Origin: Alphaproteobacteria bacterium
Lineage (GTDB): Bacteria; Pseudomonadota; Alphaproteobacteria; Rs-D84
Assembly (NCBI GenBank): GCA_016301865.1
Contig: JAEDOP010000001.1
Location: 1 to 45,009, forward strand
DNA length: 45,009 nt
Direction of reading: 5' to 3'
Shown: positions 6,724 to 14,375 of the stretch, one piece after another
Numbering within the stretch: position 1 is the stretch's first letter
How the letters are laid out: each line of letters begins with the position of its first letter
Translations under genes and position numbers: made by a program
The notes under the pieces: model-generated
What the model was told of the DNA's origin: nothing
Databases searched by the model: none
What the model saw: the letters and a program-made list of their open reading frames with translations, nothing else

Positions 6724-6894
6724 ATGAAATACGAAAGTACATTGAATTTGTTTTGGACAATTGTTTGGGGCGTTGTCCTTATCGCGGCAATTGTCGGTAT
6801 CTTCTGGAAAACGGCCGTTTATGCCGTTGCCGTCATTGCGGCGGTTTTCTTTGGTGTGTTTTTACGTGAAGTTATCCGTTTCGCACGGATGTAA
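6724..6894 (+). CDS. Small membrane protein, two transmembrane segments
   Basis: 56 aa from ATG 6724, four bases after the previous stop. Two hydrophobic helices: about residues 9-27 (FWTIVWGVVLIAAIVGIFW) and 29-47, ending with RFARM. Probably in the inner membrane. Function unknown; superinfection exclusion or a second holin are possibilities without evidence. Confidence 0.72.
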   Translation: MKYESTLNLFWTIVWGVVLIAAIVGIFWKTAVYAVAVIAAVFFGVFLREVIRFARM

Positions 6895-6903
6895 TAATAA
6901 AAA

Positions 6904-6912
6904 GGCGATACG
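6904..6912 (+). promoter_or_regulatory. GGCGATACG pre-start box, copy before nuclease gene
   Basis: GGCGATACG abuts the start codon at 6913. The same nine bases precede the starts at 15389 and 18503. Could be a ribosome-binding or operator sequence. Confidence 0.65.
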
Positions 6913-8247
6913 ATGAAAGACGAAATGACATTTGACCCGGCGTTGGCCGCATTGGTCGAACCCGAAAAGGAACAGGCGATGGAAATTGCGCCCGGAATGA
7001 CTGTTGAAGAAATCCGCGCCGTGTATTTCAATGCGGATGCGTTGAAAGAACCCGCGTACCGGTTGTTCCAACTCAATTCCGACGGACACCGGTATTATTA
7101 CCGCTTCAACGATGCTGGGGAACCGGAATTTTACCCGTCCGTCACGACGTTGTTAAAACAGGTTATGCCGACCCCGCCCGCCCTGTTGGATTGGATGATT
7201 GCCAACGGCAAGGACGGTTCCGCGGAAAAGCGGGATTTGGCCGCCGCGTATGGAACGTTTATGCACGGCCAATTTGAAACGCTTATTATTAACCGGCGTT
7301 ACGACTTTGATTCCGTCCCGGCCACCTTGTTGACATATATGGAACGGGAAAACTTGCCCGAAAAGGTGTTTGCCGAATGGTTGCCGAAAGTACGAAAAGA
7401 TGTGTTGGCGTTCGCCCAATTCATAAAGGATTGGAACGTAAAGCCGTTGGCCGTAGAAATCGGCTTGTACCATCCGAAATTCCATTATGCCGGTTGCCTT
7501 GACTTGCCGTGCGTTATGACTGACCCGAAAACCGGAAAATCGTTCGTGGCAATTGTGGATTTCAAAAGCGGCCGGAAAGGTTTTTACGAAGAACACGAAT
7601 TGCAATTGCATTTATACCGGGAAATGTGGAATGTCCATTATCCAGAAATGCCGGTTGCCCGTGTGTTCAACTTTTCGCCGAAAGATTGGCGCAAGGCCCC
7701 GACGTACAATTTGAAAGACCAAACGGATTCCGAGAACGCCAAGAAATTGCCGTACCTGTTGGCGTTGGCAACGATTGAGGATGAAAAGCGGGATAACACG
7801 TTGACGATTGTACGCGGCGTTTTGGACCTTGACAAAGGCAAGATTTCCGACAACATCTTGAATTTGTCGTTGGCCGAACTTATCAAGACGAAAGCGGCCG
7901 AAAAGGACGCGCCCGAACAGGCAGCGAAAGCCCCGGAAATTTCCAAAGAGGAAATCGAAATTGCCTTAAAAGCCTTGGGAATTTCTCAGGATGCGCCGGA
8001 ACCCGCCAAGAAAGGCCGAAAACGGGCCGTAAAACGCGCCGAACAGACCGAACCGATAAATTCCCCGTCCGAACCGGAAAAGCCCGTTAAAACGGAAATT
8101 CCGGGAAAATTACCGGATGATGGCGCAATAGACAAATTGCCTTGGGAAAATGAACCGGAATCGGCCAAGCCCGCCGGACCTGCGCCGGAACAGATGGCGG
8201 AACAGGCGGCAAAGGATAATTTGTTAAACGACGAAATCGAACTGTAA
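6913..8247 (+). CDS. PD-(D/E)XK nuclease (RecB/Cas4-like exonuclease)
   Basis: 444 aa. Residues about 75-245 carry the RecB-type nuclease core: His118 in FMHGQFE, Glu182 in AVEIGLY, Asp197 in GCLDLP, Asp216-x-Lys218 in VDFKSGRK and Gln231 in the QLHLY helix. Such enzymes degrade or resect DNA ends in phage recombination. The last 110 residues form a Pro/Ala/Lys/Glu-rich, probably disordered tail that ends in acidic residues. It starts right after a GGCGATACG box. The next gene follows after one base, so it probably works together with the Topo VI A-like protein. No Cys cluster of the iron-sulfur type is evident, unlike many Cas4 proteins. Confidence 0.88.
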   Translation: MKDEMTFDPALAALVEPEKEQAMEIAPGMTVEEIRAVYFNADALKEPAYRLFQLNSDGHRYYYRFNDAGEPEFYPSVTTLLKQVMPTPPALLDWMIANGKDGSAEKRDLAAAYGTFMHGQFETLIINRRYDFDSVPATLLTYMERENLPEKVFAEWLPKVRKDVLAFAQFIKDWNVKPLAVEIGLYHPKFHYAGCLDLPCVMTDPKTGKSFVAIVDFKSGRKGFYEEHELQLHLYREMWNVHYPEMPVARVFNFSPKDWRKAPTYNLKDQTDSENAKKLPYLLALATIEDEKRDNTLTIVRGVLDLDKGKISDNILNLSLAELIKTKAAEKDAPEQAAKAPEISKEEIEIALKALGISQDAPEPAKKGRKRAVKRAEQTEPINSPSEPEKPVKTEIPGKLPDDGAIDKLPWENEPESAKPAGPAPEQMAEQAAKDNLLNDEIEL

Positions 8248-8248
8248 G

Positions 8249-9136
8249 ATGGCACAACGAACGAAAGATATGTTTACGCGGGATTGGATTATTGAAAATT
8301 CCGTTGATATATTAAGCCGATACGAACCCGGTGTTTTGACAATTCGCGGTTTGCATTATCAATTAGTAAGCCGTGGAATGACAAACGACATTCAACATTA
8401 TAAACGCGTTGTTGCCGCAACCGGTCAAGCCCGTTGGGATGGCGTTATTGCGTTTGACGCGTTTAGTGACCGCGACCGGGCCTTGGCCTGTTCCACATCA
8501 TCCGAATTAACCTATTTGGAAGATGCGGAAGAAATTGCCAAAGAACAGGTCCGTTTGTGGATGACATCATACCACAAAAACCGTTGGGAAAACCAACCAT
8601 ATTATCCGGAAGTTTTCATTGAAAAAAAAGCGTTGGAGGGCGTTTTTTATAAGCCGTGCAAACGTTATGGAATTGCCCTTGGTGCGTGTAAAGGTTATCC
8701 ATCGTTGACGTTCTTACACGATGCCGCAATACGTTTTCGTGCCGCCGCGATGGATGGTAAAATACCAATCATTTTGTATTTCGGCGATTATGACCCATCC
8801 GGCGAAGATATACCCCGGGCGTTAAAGGAAAACATCATAAATTTAGGATGTCCAGATATTGAGGTACGCCGCGTGTGTTTGATGGAAGAACAGGTTTTGG
8901 CGTGGAAATTACCACCCGCACCGGCAAAATTGACCGATTCCCGGACGGCGAATTGGGACGGTTTGGGGCAAGTTGAATTAGATGCCGTAAAACCCGAAAA
9001 ATTGATTTCATTGTTGGATAATGCCGTGGCCGAAATATTCGACGAACGATTGTATTATGAATTGATTACGGCGGAAGAATCGGAACGTAAAATTTTCCGT
9101 GACGATATGAAATATTTTGTTGATAATGAATTGTAA
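8249..9136 (+). CDS. Spo11/Topo VI A-like Toprim protein (Topo mini-A candidate)
   Basis: 295 aa. The N-terminal part, LTIRGLHYQLVSRG, aligns by eye with the winged-helix segment of Spo11 and topoisomerase VI A that bears the DNA-cleaving tyrosine, which points to Tyr37. A Toprim domain follows: Glu125 in VFIEKKALEG, a KGYPS turn near 148-152, and Asp180/Asp182 in FGDYDPSGED, the metal-binding residues. Stand-alone Topo VI A relatives from mobile elements have been named Topo mini-A. No B-subunit ATPase gene is seen here. Context, between a RecB-like nuclease and a Gp3-like protein, suggests a role in DNA breakage, recombination or replication. Activity is not shown by sequence alone. Confidence 0.82.
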   Translation: MAQRTKDMFTRDWIIENSVDILSRYEPGVLTIRGLHYQLVSRGMTNDIQHYKRVVAATGQARWDGVIAFDAFSDRDRALACSTSSELTYLEDAEEIAKEQVRLWMTSYHKNRWENQPYYPEVFIEKKALEGVFYKPCKRYGIALGACKGYPSLTFLHDAAIRFRAAAMDGKIPIILYFGDYDPSGEDIPRALKENIINLGCPDIEVRRVCLMEEQVLAWKLPPAPAKLTDSRTANWDGLGQVELDAVKPEKLISLLDNAVAEIFDERLYYELITAEESERKIFRDDMKYFVDNEL

Positions 9137-9137
9137 T

Positions 9138-9500
9138 ATGACGGTTAAAGATTTACAAATTGGGTCGCCGGTTTACCGGGTGAAAATAAATTCAATAGAC
9201 GTTTTACGTGTTCGTCTTATTCAGCAAATGAATGATGGGACGCATTCAGTTGGATTGTCGAACGGACTGCGTTGCAATGCCAAGGAAGATGCAACCGAAA
9301 TGCGCAATATCAATTCGTCGGAAACAGTTTGGTATCTCAACATTGAGGATGCCGAATTAGCCCAACTTATGCGCCGTTCCGAACACGTCGAAAACTTGAA
9401 AAAGGCAATGGAAAATGCACAAAACGCGTTTGCCGATGCAATCCAACGTTACGCATTTGCCGAACCGTCAACACCGAAAGAATATGACCTGTCATTGTAG
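9138..9500 (+). CDS. Unknown protein
   Basis: 120 aa from ATG 9138 (MTVKDLQIGSPVYRVKIN...), directly after the previous stop. The N-terminal half is beta-rich, the C-terminal half a helix (ENLKKAMENAQNAFADAIQRYA). An upstream in-frame ATG at 9126 lies inside the previous gene and is less likely. Its 3' end overlaps the next gene by 17 bases. No family recognised. Confidence 0.75.
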   Translation: MTVKDLQIGSPVYRVKINSIDVLRVRLIQQMNDGTHSVGLSNGLRCNAKEDATEMRNINSSETVWYLNIEDAELAQLMRRSEHVENLKKAMENAQNAFADAIQRYAFAEPSTPKEYDLSL

Positions 9501-9675
9501 CGAACGTTCAAAGAAAATTCCAGAACGTAGATGGAAAATTTTACAATATCACTGCAATTATTCCGCATTTGGTGGATATAGATATAATTATTCCGATTAT
9601 AGTTGTATAAGATGCGAAATTTGTGGTGCGGTTTGGAGAACAAACGCAAAATATGTTGATGAAATAAAACGGTAA
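9484..9675 (+). CDS. Small Cys-rich protein, possible zinc finger
   Basis: 63 aa from ATG 9484. Cys residues occur as MTCHC near the start and CIRCEIC near residue 45, with a Tyr-rich centre (YSAFGGYRYNYSDYS). The paired CxC/CxxC spacing could hold a zinc ion. Base composition is more AT-rich than its neighbours. Function unknown. Confidence 0.65.
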   Translation: MTCHCSERSKKIPERRWKILQYHCNYSAFGGYRYNYSDYSCIRCEICGAVWRTNAKYVDEIKR

Positions 9676-9679
9676 TACT

Positions 9680-10405
9680 ATGCGAGGAAGAATTTACAGA
9701 AATGAACAGGGCGCGGCAATCCTTGAATTGCCCGAAATCGGCCGGTTGCACATCGGCAAAAAACAGATGGGCCAAAACGGCAAGGAATACCCGGTGTCCG
9801 TGGATTATTTCATACCGGCCGGAAAGTATGCCGGGATGTTCACGCAAGCGTTGGGCGATAAGCCGCAAACCATCCAAGTAATATTCCCGGATGATTCCCC
9901 GGAAAAGGTATGCAACGAAAGGTACGAATATCGCGACAATGCGGGTGCATTGGTTGCCAAGGGCGACGGACGGACGTTCGAAATTTGGGACGGCAAAAAA
10001 TACGTTCCATATTCGGTTGATGCTTACCCGGATATTATGGACCAAATCGCAAAGAACAACCCGACCAAGCGCGGGACCGACAACTGGGATATTGTCTTAA
10101 CATTGCGGTTCATTGTCCCGGCCGTCCGGGGAATCGTTGGCGTGTGGCAATTTTCGACCAAGGGCAAGGCATCAAGCGTCCGGAATATCCGGGAATCGTT
10201 CGACGGTGTGCAAATGATGCGCGGAACGGTTACGCAAAGTGTGTTTGATTTATCTGTACAGTTTGCCAAGAGTAACAAACCGGGCGTATCGTCCCGTTAT
10301 CCTGTTGTATCGTTGGTTGCCAACGATACCCGGATTGAGGCAATACGCAAAGCGATTGCACCAACGCAAAATTTGTCGTTACTGTTGCCGGATGGAAAAA
10401 AATAA
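9680..10405 (+). CDS. Gp3-like / recombination directionality factor family protein
   Basis: 241 aa. The opening GRIYRNEQGAAILELPEIGRLHIGKK and the middle PVSVDYFIPAGKYAGMFTQALGDKPQTIQVIFP, followed by YRDNAGALVAKGDG, match my memory of the phage Gp3-like domain, named after the directionality factor of phiC31. Many virulent phages carry this family without an integrase, where it probably serves in DNA recombination or replication. No integrase is visible here, so an excision role is unlikely. Confidence 0.72.
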   Translation: MRGRIYRNEQGAAILELPEIGRLHIGKKQMGQNGKEYPVSVDYFIPAGKYAGMFTQALGDKPQTIQVIFPDDSPEKVCNERYEYRDNAGALVAKGDGRTFEIWDGKKYVPYSVDAYPDIMDQIAKNNPTKRGTDNWDIVLTLRFIVPAVRGIVGVWQFSTKGKASSVRNIRESFDGVQMMRGTVTQSVFDLSVQFAKSNKPGVSSRYPVVSLVANDTRIEAIRKAIAPTQNLSLLLPDGKK

Positions 10406-10414
10406 CTATATTTG
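10385..10414 (+). promoter_or_regulatory. Probable Bacteroidetes-type promoter for replication genes
   Basis: TTG at 10385-10387, 19 bases, TATATTTG at 10407-10414. It overlaps the 3' end of the preceding gene and faces the HNH and initiator genes. Unlike P1-P4 it is not followed by the two-hairpin leader. Confidence 0.6.
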
Positions 10415-10517
10415 TGGCAACAAACGTGTGTGGCCGCGCACGAACTGAAATTTAATGCCCTGTAAAGTAAGCCAACGGCGGCCACCGTTGACCGAAATAC
10501 GGGGCGTTTTTGATTTT

Positions 10518-10883
10518 ATGGATTACAGACGACTATATGAAAATCATTATGGCATAACGATTCCGTCGGAATATGAAATACACCATATTGATTTCAACAG
10601 GGACAACAATAACATTGAAAACCTTTTGTTGTTGCCGAAAGATTTGCACCGGAAATTGCATTGGGTCCGGAATACATCTTGCGTAAATCTTGACGGATTT
10701 TTTGATTTCCAAGGAATTGCCGCACAACGTCCAATGGATTACGAACGGCGTTGCATAAATGCCGCGTTGGATGTTTACGACAAATTGCAAATTTGGTCGT
10801 GTCGGAAGAATTGCGAAGATATGAAATTGCATTTTCCCGGATGTGCTAGTTATTATGATTATTCAATTTTTAGAATTAGTTAA
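10518..10883 (+). CDS. HNH endonuclease
   Basis: 121 aa from ATG 10518. The HNH core is IHHIDFNRDNNNIENLLLLP (His22, His23, Asp25, Asn35) with a following KDLHRKLHW helix. A longer form from ATG 10455 is possible, but HNH proteins of this type usually begin with the Y...YG...P...IHHID pattern seen right after 10518. It may be a homing or packaging-associated nuclease. Its position beside the replication initiator, with the stop (TAA) immediately before ATG 10884, resembles other mobile HNH insertions. Confidence 0.8.
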   Translation: MDYRRLYENHYGITIPSEYEIHHIDFNRDNNNIENLLLLPKDLHRKLHWVRNTSCVNLDGFFDFQGIAAQRPMDYERRCINAALDVYDKLQIWSCRKNCEDMKLHFPGCASYYDYSIFRIS

Positions 10884-11663
10884 ATGGAAACGCGAACATT
10901 CAAAATTGATAATTACATAACGGTTCCCGGATTCGCTATTGTCGAACTTGGATTGTCTGGGAACGATTTGTTGTGTTATTCGTTGATATACGGATTTACC
11001 CAAGACAAAGAGACCGAATTTCGTGGGTCATTGAATTACGTTGCATCGGCCTTGAACGTGACGAAGCAGAACGCCAAAAAGATTATTGACCGGTTGATTG
11101 ACCGGGGATTGATTGAGAAACGCGAAATGTTCTTTTCCGGCGTGAAATTTTGCCATTATGTCGCAAACAGATACGGCGTTGCTGAAATAGCAACGGGGCG
11201 TTGTCAAAACAACAACGGGGGTGTTGCTGAAATAGCAACGGGGGGTGTTGCTAAAATAGCAACGAATATTGATAATAAAGATAATTCTATTGATAACATA
11301 GAAGATACCGCCGACGGCGTTTTATTCCCGACCGAACCGGCATTTGAAACGGTTACAGTTACCCGGCCGCACCGGACCGCTGAACCGGCCGCGTGTCTGT
11401 TCGAAAATTCCAGGTTCGCTGATTACAATGCGTTTGCCGCCGAATTTACGGCCCCGAAATTTGCGGACGTGGATATTGTGTATTATTACCACGCCGTTGC
11501 CGATTGGTCCGCGCAACACGGGCGAAAAATGAAAGATTGGATTGCAACGGCGCGGAATTTCATTCGTGGCGATATGGAAAAGGGCAAGTTGCACCGGAAA
11601 AGCGGGACCGGGCCGGCATTGTCCCCGGATGCAATCAAATATTTACAAGATATGGCTGATTAA
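10884..11663 (+). CDS. Replication initiator (winged-helix, replisome organiser-like) with origin inside gene
   Basis: 259 aa. Residues 1-95 look like the winged-helix N-terminal domain of phage replication initiators (YITVPGFAIVELGLSGNDLLCYSLIYGF, then LNVTKQNAKKIIDRLIDRGLIEKRE). The middle has three copies of GVA[E/K]IAT, produced by the DNA iterons at 11178-11263. A linker and a C-terminal domain follow (DVDIVYYYHAVADWSAQHGRKMKDWIATARNF), similar in feel to other phage organisers. By analogy with lambda O, it should bind the iterons in its own gene and recruit the host helicase through the next gene. Confidence 0.82.
   Translation: METRTFKIDNYITVPGFAIVELGLSGNDLLCYSLIYGFTQDKETEFRGSLNYVASALNVTKQNAKKIIDRLIDRGLIEKREMFFSGVKFCHYVANRYGVAEIATGRCQNNNGGVAEIATGGVAKIATNIDNKDNSIDNIEDTADGVLFPTEPAFETVTVTRPHRTAEPAACLFENSRFADYNAFAAEFTAPKFADVDIVYYYHAVADWSAQHGRKMKDWIATARNFIRGDMEKGKLHRKSGTGPALSPDAIKYLQDMAD
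11178..11310 (+). other. Putative replication origin: four iterons plus AT-rich tract
   Basis: Four 17-bp inverted repeats of the form GTTGCTGAAATAGCAAC lie at 11178-11194, 11200-11216 (a variant with changes in both arms that keep the pairing), 11223-11239 and 11247-11263. Starts are 22, 23 and 24 bases apart, close to two helical turns. A 46-base AT-rich stretch (11265-11310) follows, suited to strand opening. The design matches the lambda origin within gene O. Confidence 0.8.
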
Positions 11664-11666
11664 GCG

Positions 11667-12566
11667 ATGGAACAGAACAACAACCAAATTGCCGTCCGGC
11701 CGGTACAGAAAACGGCCGTTATGATACGCCGGGAAATGGTCAAGATTCCCGCCGTTATGGGAGCGTTGGGACCTGTTGAAAGGGCCGTGTTTCTTGCGTC
11801 CACGGCGAAAACCATTGCCGAATATAACGCCGCCGAACTTTCCGCCGAATTGGCCGTGGCCTTGAAATGGATTTGCAAAGATGTTGGGTACAGGTCCCCG
11901 GATGAAAGCGACCGCCAATATTTGGTAATACGGACCGCCGAAATACTGAAACGGTATTATACCGGTTTAACGTTAAAGGATTTCCGGATGGCTTTCGAAA
12001 TGAGCATAACCGGAGAATTGGATGATTTCTTGCCGCGTGGACGCGATGGCCAACCCGACCGGAACCATTACCAACAATTCAACGCTGAATATGTTTGCAA
12101 GATTTTGAACGCATACAAAGGCCGCCGGGCGTGGGTATTGAGGAAAGCACATGAAGCGGTCCCGAAAGAAGAACCCAAACCGGACCCAGAACGCGAAAAG
12201 TATTACAGAAACGAAACCCGGAAAGGATGTATCAAGGCGTTCGAATCATTCAAGGAAAACCGCCGGTTGCCCGAAATGTCGCCAATTGACGAAATGTTAT
12301 ATTACAACGAATTGGCTGCCGTCGGGCTTGCTGATGAAATCGAAATTACATTGGCCGACCAAAAGGAAATTTTGCAACGCACAATCAACGATTACGCCCG
12401 GCGCGGATATATCGGCGACGTTCGCCGGTTAAAGGAATCTGGAACCGACGACCCGGAATTGAAACACGGTTCGTTCGTATTGGCCCGGCGCAAGGCGTTG
12501 AAAGCCGCATTTGCCAAGATGGCGGCCAACGGAATTAACATAACGGATTATATCAAATTAGACTGA
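11667..12566 (+). CDS. Unknown replication-region protein, possible helicase loader
   Basis: 299 aa, mostly helical, with many charged residues (EEPKPDPEREKYYRNETRKG in the middle). It begins 3 bases after the initiator and ends overlapping the next start by one base. In many phages the gene after the initiator encodes a helicase loader or DnaT/DnaD-like factor, but I see no Walker motifs here, so it is not a DnaC-type ATPase. The segment LTLKDFRMAFEMSITGELDDFLPRGRDGQPDRNHYQQFNAEYVCKIL recalls replication-associated Bacteroides phage proteins, not more specific than that. Confidence 0.72.
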   Translation: MEQNNNQIAVRPVQKTAVMIRREMVKIPAVMGALGPVERAVFLASTAKTIAEYNAAELSAELAVALKWICKDVGYRSPDESDRQYLVIRTAEILKRYYTGLTLKDFRMAFEMSITGELDDFLPRGRDGQPDRNHYQQFNAEYVCKILNAYKGRRAWVLRKAHEAVPKEEPKPDPEREKYYRNETRKGCIKAFESFKENRRLPEMSPIDEMLYYNELAAVGLADEIEITLADQKEILQRTINDYARRGYIGDVRRLKESGTDDPELKHGSFVLARRKALKAAFAKMAANGINITDYIKLD

Positions 12567-13324
12567 TGGAAAAGCCGTGTACGACGTGCCGATATGGTCA
12601 AAAACAATTCATACAAAGGCCACGGCCGGACAAATATTTGTATGAATTACACAACGTTTACGCAGGAATTATTTGCACTAAATACAACGGTCCGTTTGGG
12701 CGGGATTGCCAAGATTACAAAAATTGGCGTGTCATTCAAAGGGCCGAAAAATTACAACGAAAGATGGAACAGAAAATTAAGATTTCGGCGGTTATTGGGA
12801 TTGACCCGGGAAGCAATGGCGGTCTGGCGGTATTCATTCCGGGCCAAAACGTCAAGGTCGTAAGGATGCCGAAAGACATTACCGAATTGCGGGATTTATT
12901 CGCGTATTACAACGACAATTTCAAACCGATTGTGTTTCTTGAAAAATTGTCCGTCCGGCCCGATGATGTTATGGTACAGGGCGACCGGGCCGCAATGGGA
13001 AAGTTGTACAGGATACAAAAGATGATGGCCAATTTTGAACACTTGAAAGCCCTAATTGAAACGGCCGGAATCCCGTATGTATTGGTTCATCCTCTTTCGT
13101 GGCAAACCAAATTGAAATTGAGGGTACGCGGCCAACACGAAGAAAAGGCCGACCGGAAACGCCGTTACAAGGAAGCGGCCGCGCAATATTACCCGGGCGT
13201 CAATGTTACGTTATGGAACGCGGATGCCCTGTTGTTAATGCATTTTGGACGTTGGGCGTTGGTCAATGAACCGAAATGGGTAAAGGCGAATTTGCCGGAA
13301 CGTGAATACCTAAAATTATTTTGA
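12566..13324 (+). CDS. RuvC-like Holliday-junction resolvase with N-terminal Cys cluster
   Basis: 252 aa. Residues 75-230 have the RNase H/RuvC fold signature: Asp80 in IGIDPGSNGGLAVF, Glu126 in VFLEKL, the HPLSWQ segment, a basic RKRRYKEAA helix and Asp220 in WNADALLL. Such enzymes cut four-way junctions, needed to debranch phage DNA before packaging. Residues 1-70 add a putative zinc-binding domain with Cys5, Cys8, Cys37 and Cys48 that is not part of ordinary RuvC. Met67 or Met101 could serve as internal starts, but the Cys motif supports the full length. Confidence 0.85.
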   Translation: MEKPCTTCRYGQKQFIQRPRPDKYLYELHNVYAGIICTKYNGPFGRDCQDYKNWRVIQRAEKLQRKMEQKIKISAVIGIDPGSNGGLAVFIPGQNVKVVRMPKDITELRDLFAYYNDNFKPIVFLEKLSVRPDDVMVQGDRAAMGKLYRIQKMMANFEHLKALIETAGIPYVLVHPLSWQTKLKLRVRGQHEEKADRKRRYKEAAAQYYPGVNVTLWNADALLLMHFGRWALVNEPKWVKANLPEREYLKLF

Positions 13325-13325
13325 A

Positions 13326-13652
13326 ATGCCGACCAAGATATTTACGACCATAACCGGCCCGTGTCCGTTCGGAAAGAACGTAACGATTGATACCCCGGGT
13401 TGCCGGTCGTGCGAATACTTTTACAGGACCGGAACCGGGATGTTCTTCTGGTGCAACAATCCCGTTCCAAAATTGGAAGAATCCGTGCTAAAATCCGGCG
13501 AAAGTGTACCGAAAACGACTAAAAATGTTCCAGAGACACGGAAACGCGTACCCAAAACCACAAAATCGGGTACAGAACCCAAGAAACGAGGACGCCCGGC
13601 CGGAAAGGCCGAAAAGAAGCCCGTAAAGACACGCAAAAAGAAAAATGGATAA
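13326..13652 (+). CDS. Small Cys cluster and basic-tail protein
   Basis: 108 aa. The first 45 residues have four Cys (GPCPFG, GCRSCEYF, WCNNP), a likely zinc site. Residues 50-108 are low complexity: repeated VPKTTK-type units, then an AT-hook-like KKRGRPAGK and a Lys/Arg tail. It may bind DNA non-specifically next to the resolvase. The upstream resolvase has a related Cys motif at its N-terminus. Confidence 0.7.
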   Translation: MPTKIFTTITGPCPFGKNVTIDTPGCRSCEYFYRTGTGMFFWCNNPVPKLEESVLKSGESVPKTTKNVPETRKRVPKTTKSGTEPKKRGRPAGKAEKKPVKTRKKKNG

Positions 13653-13741
13653 GTTGTACCAAGACGGGCCAAAATGCCCGTAAATCGAAAATTTGGCAAA
13701 AATAACGCCCGGTTGTTGGAGACACCAAAATTGTTTGATTT

Positions 13742-14146
13742 ATGAATTTTAAGTATAAAATAGCACGTTATTTATGTGGGACGTTGCAAACGTCGGACAT
13801 TTCATTTACTAAACGAAATGCCGCCGAAAATTGTATAAATGGACAGGTAAACCCGCAACAATGGTTTATACTGAAATTGGGCGGATTGAAAGATATTTGC
13901 GCGAGGGCGGTAAAGAAATACGGCAAAGAATCACAAAAGCGGATGGCAATTGAAGAAACGTCCGAATTGATAAACGCATTAATGAAAGAAACACGGGGCC
14001 GTGTTACTGATGCCGATATAATAACGGAAATAGCCGACGTGCAAATTATGATGGAACAATTATCTATCATATACGGTTATGAAGAGGTAGCAAGGGAACG
14101 AGAACGTAAGTTGGAACGATTAGTTGCACGAATAACCAATGGTTAA
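13742..14146 (+). CDS. MazG-like nucleoside triphosphate pyrophosphohydrolase
   Basis: 134 aa. The MazG/all-alpha NTP-PPase motifs are present: Glu71, Glu72 and Glu75 in EETSELINAL and Glu96/Asp99 in TEIADVQIMMEQL, which would bind magnesium and the triphosphate. Family members hydrolyse NTPs or dNTPs to monophosphates, and in phages may adjust nucleotide pools or ppGpp levels. The first 40 residues are outside the catalytic domain. The gene ends by overlapping the next start by 8 bases. Confidence 0.85.
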   Translation: MNFKYKIARYLCGTLQTSDISFTKRNAAENCINGQVNPQQWFILKLGGLKDICARAVKKYGKESQKRMAIEETSELINALMKETRGRVTDADIITEIADVQIMMEQLSIIYGYEEVARERERKLERLVARITNG

Positions 14147-14330
14147 TGTTTGTATTCATCGCGACCCATACGGAGCGTACCGGGTATTTTGCAAGCGTGC
14201 CAAATACAAACATTGGCACGAATTAGGAAAACACCGGGAAACCGACGCGGCGTTTGAACAGGCATTGGCGGCCGGAACGGTTGTCTGGTTGCCGAAAATC
14301 ATTGAACCGCCAACGTTGTTTGAAAAATAA
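14139..14330 (+). CDS. Small protein, unknown function
   Basis: 63 aa, basic with several aromatic residues (HRDPYGAYRVFCKRAKYKHWHEL). Overlaps the MazG-like gene and is last in its operon, 11 bases before promoter P4. No family recognised. Confidence 0.68.
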   Translation: MVNVCIHRDPYGAYRVFCKRAKYKHWHELGKHRETDAAFEQALAAGTVVWLPKIIEPPTLFEK

Positions 14331-14341
14331 ATGAAAAAAGT

Positions 14342-14372
14342 TTTGGTAATTAAAAATAAATACTTACCTTTG
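14342..14372 (+). promoter_or_regulatory. Bacteroidetes-type promoter P4
   Basis: TTTG at 14342-14345, 19 bases, TACCTTTG at 14365-14372. Drives a small gene, two tRNAs and the papain-like gene. Confidence 0.93.
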
Positions 14373-14375
14373 TAT

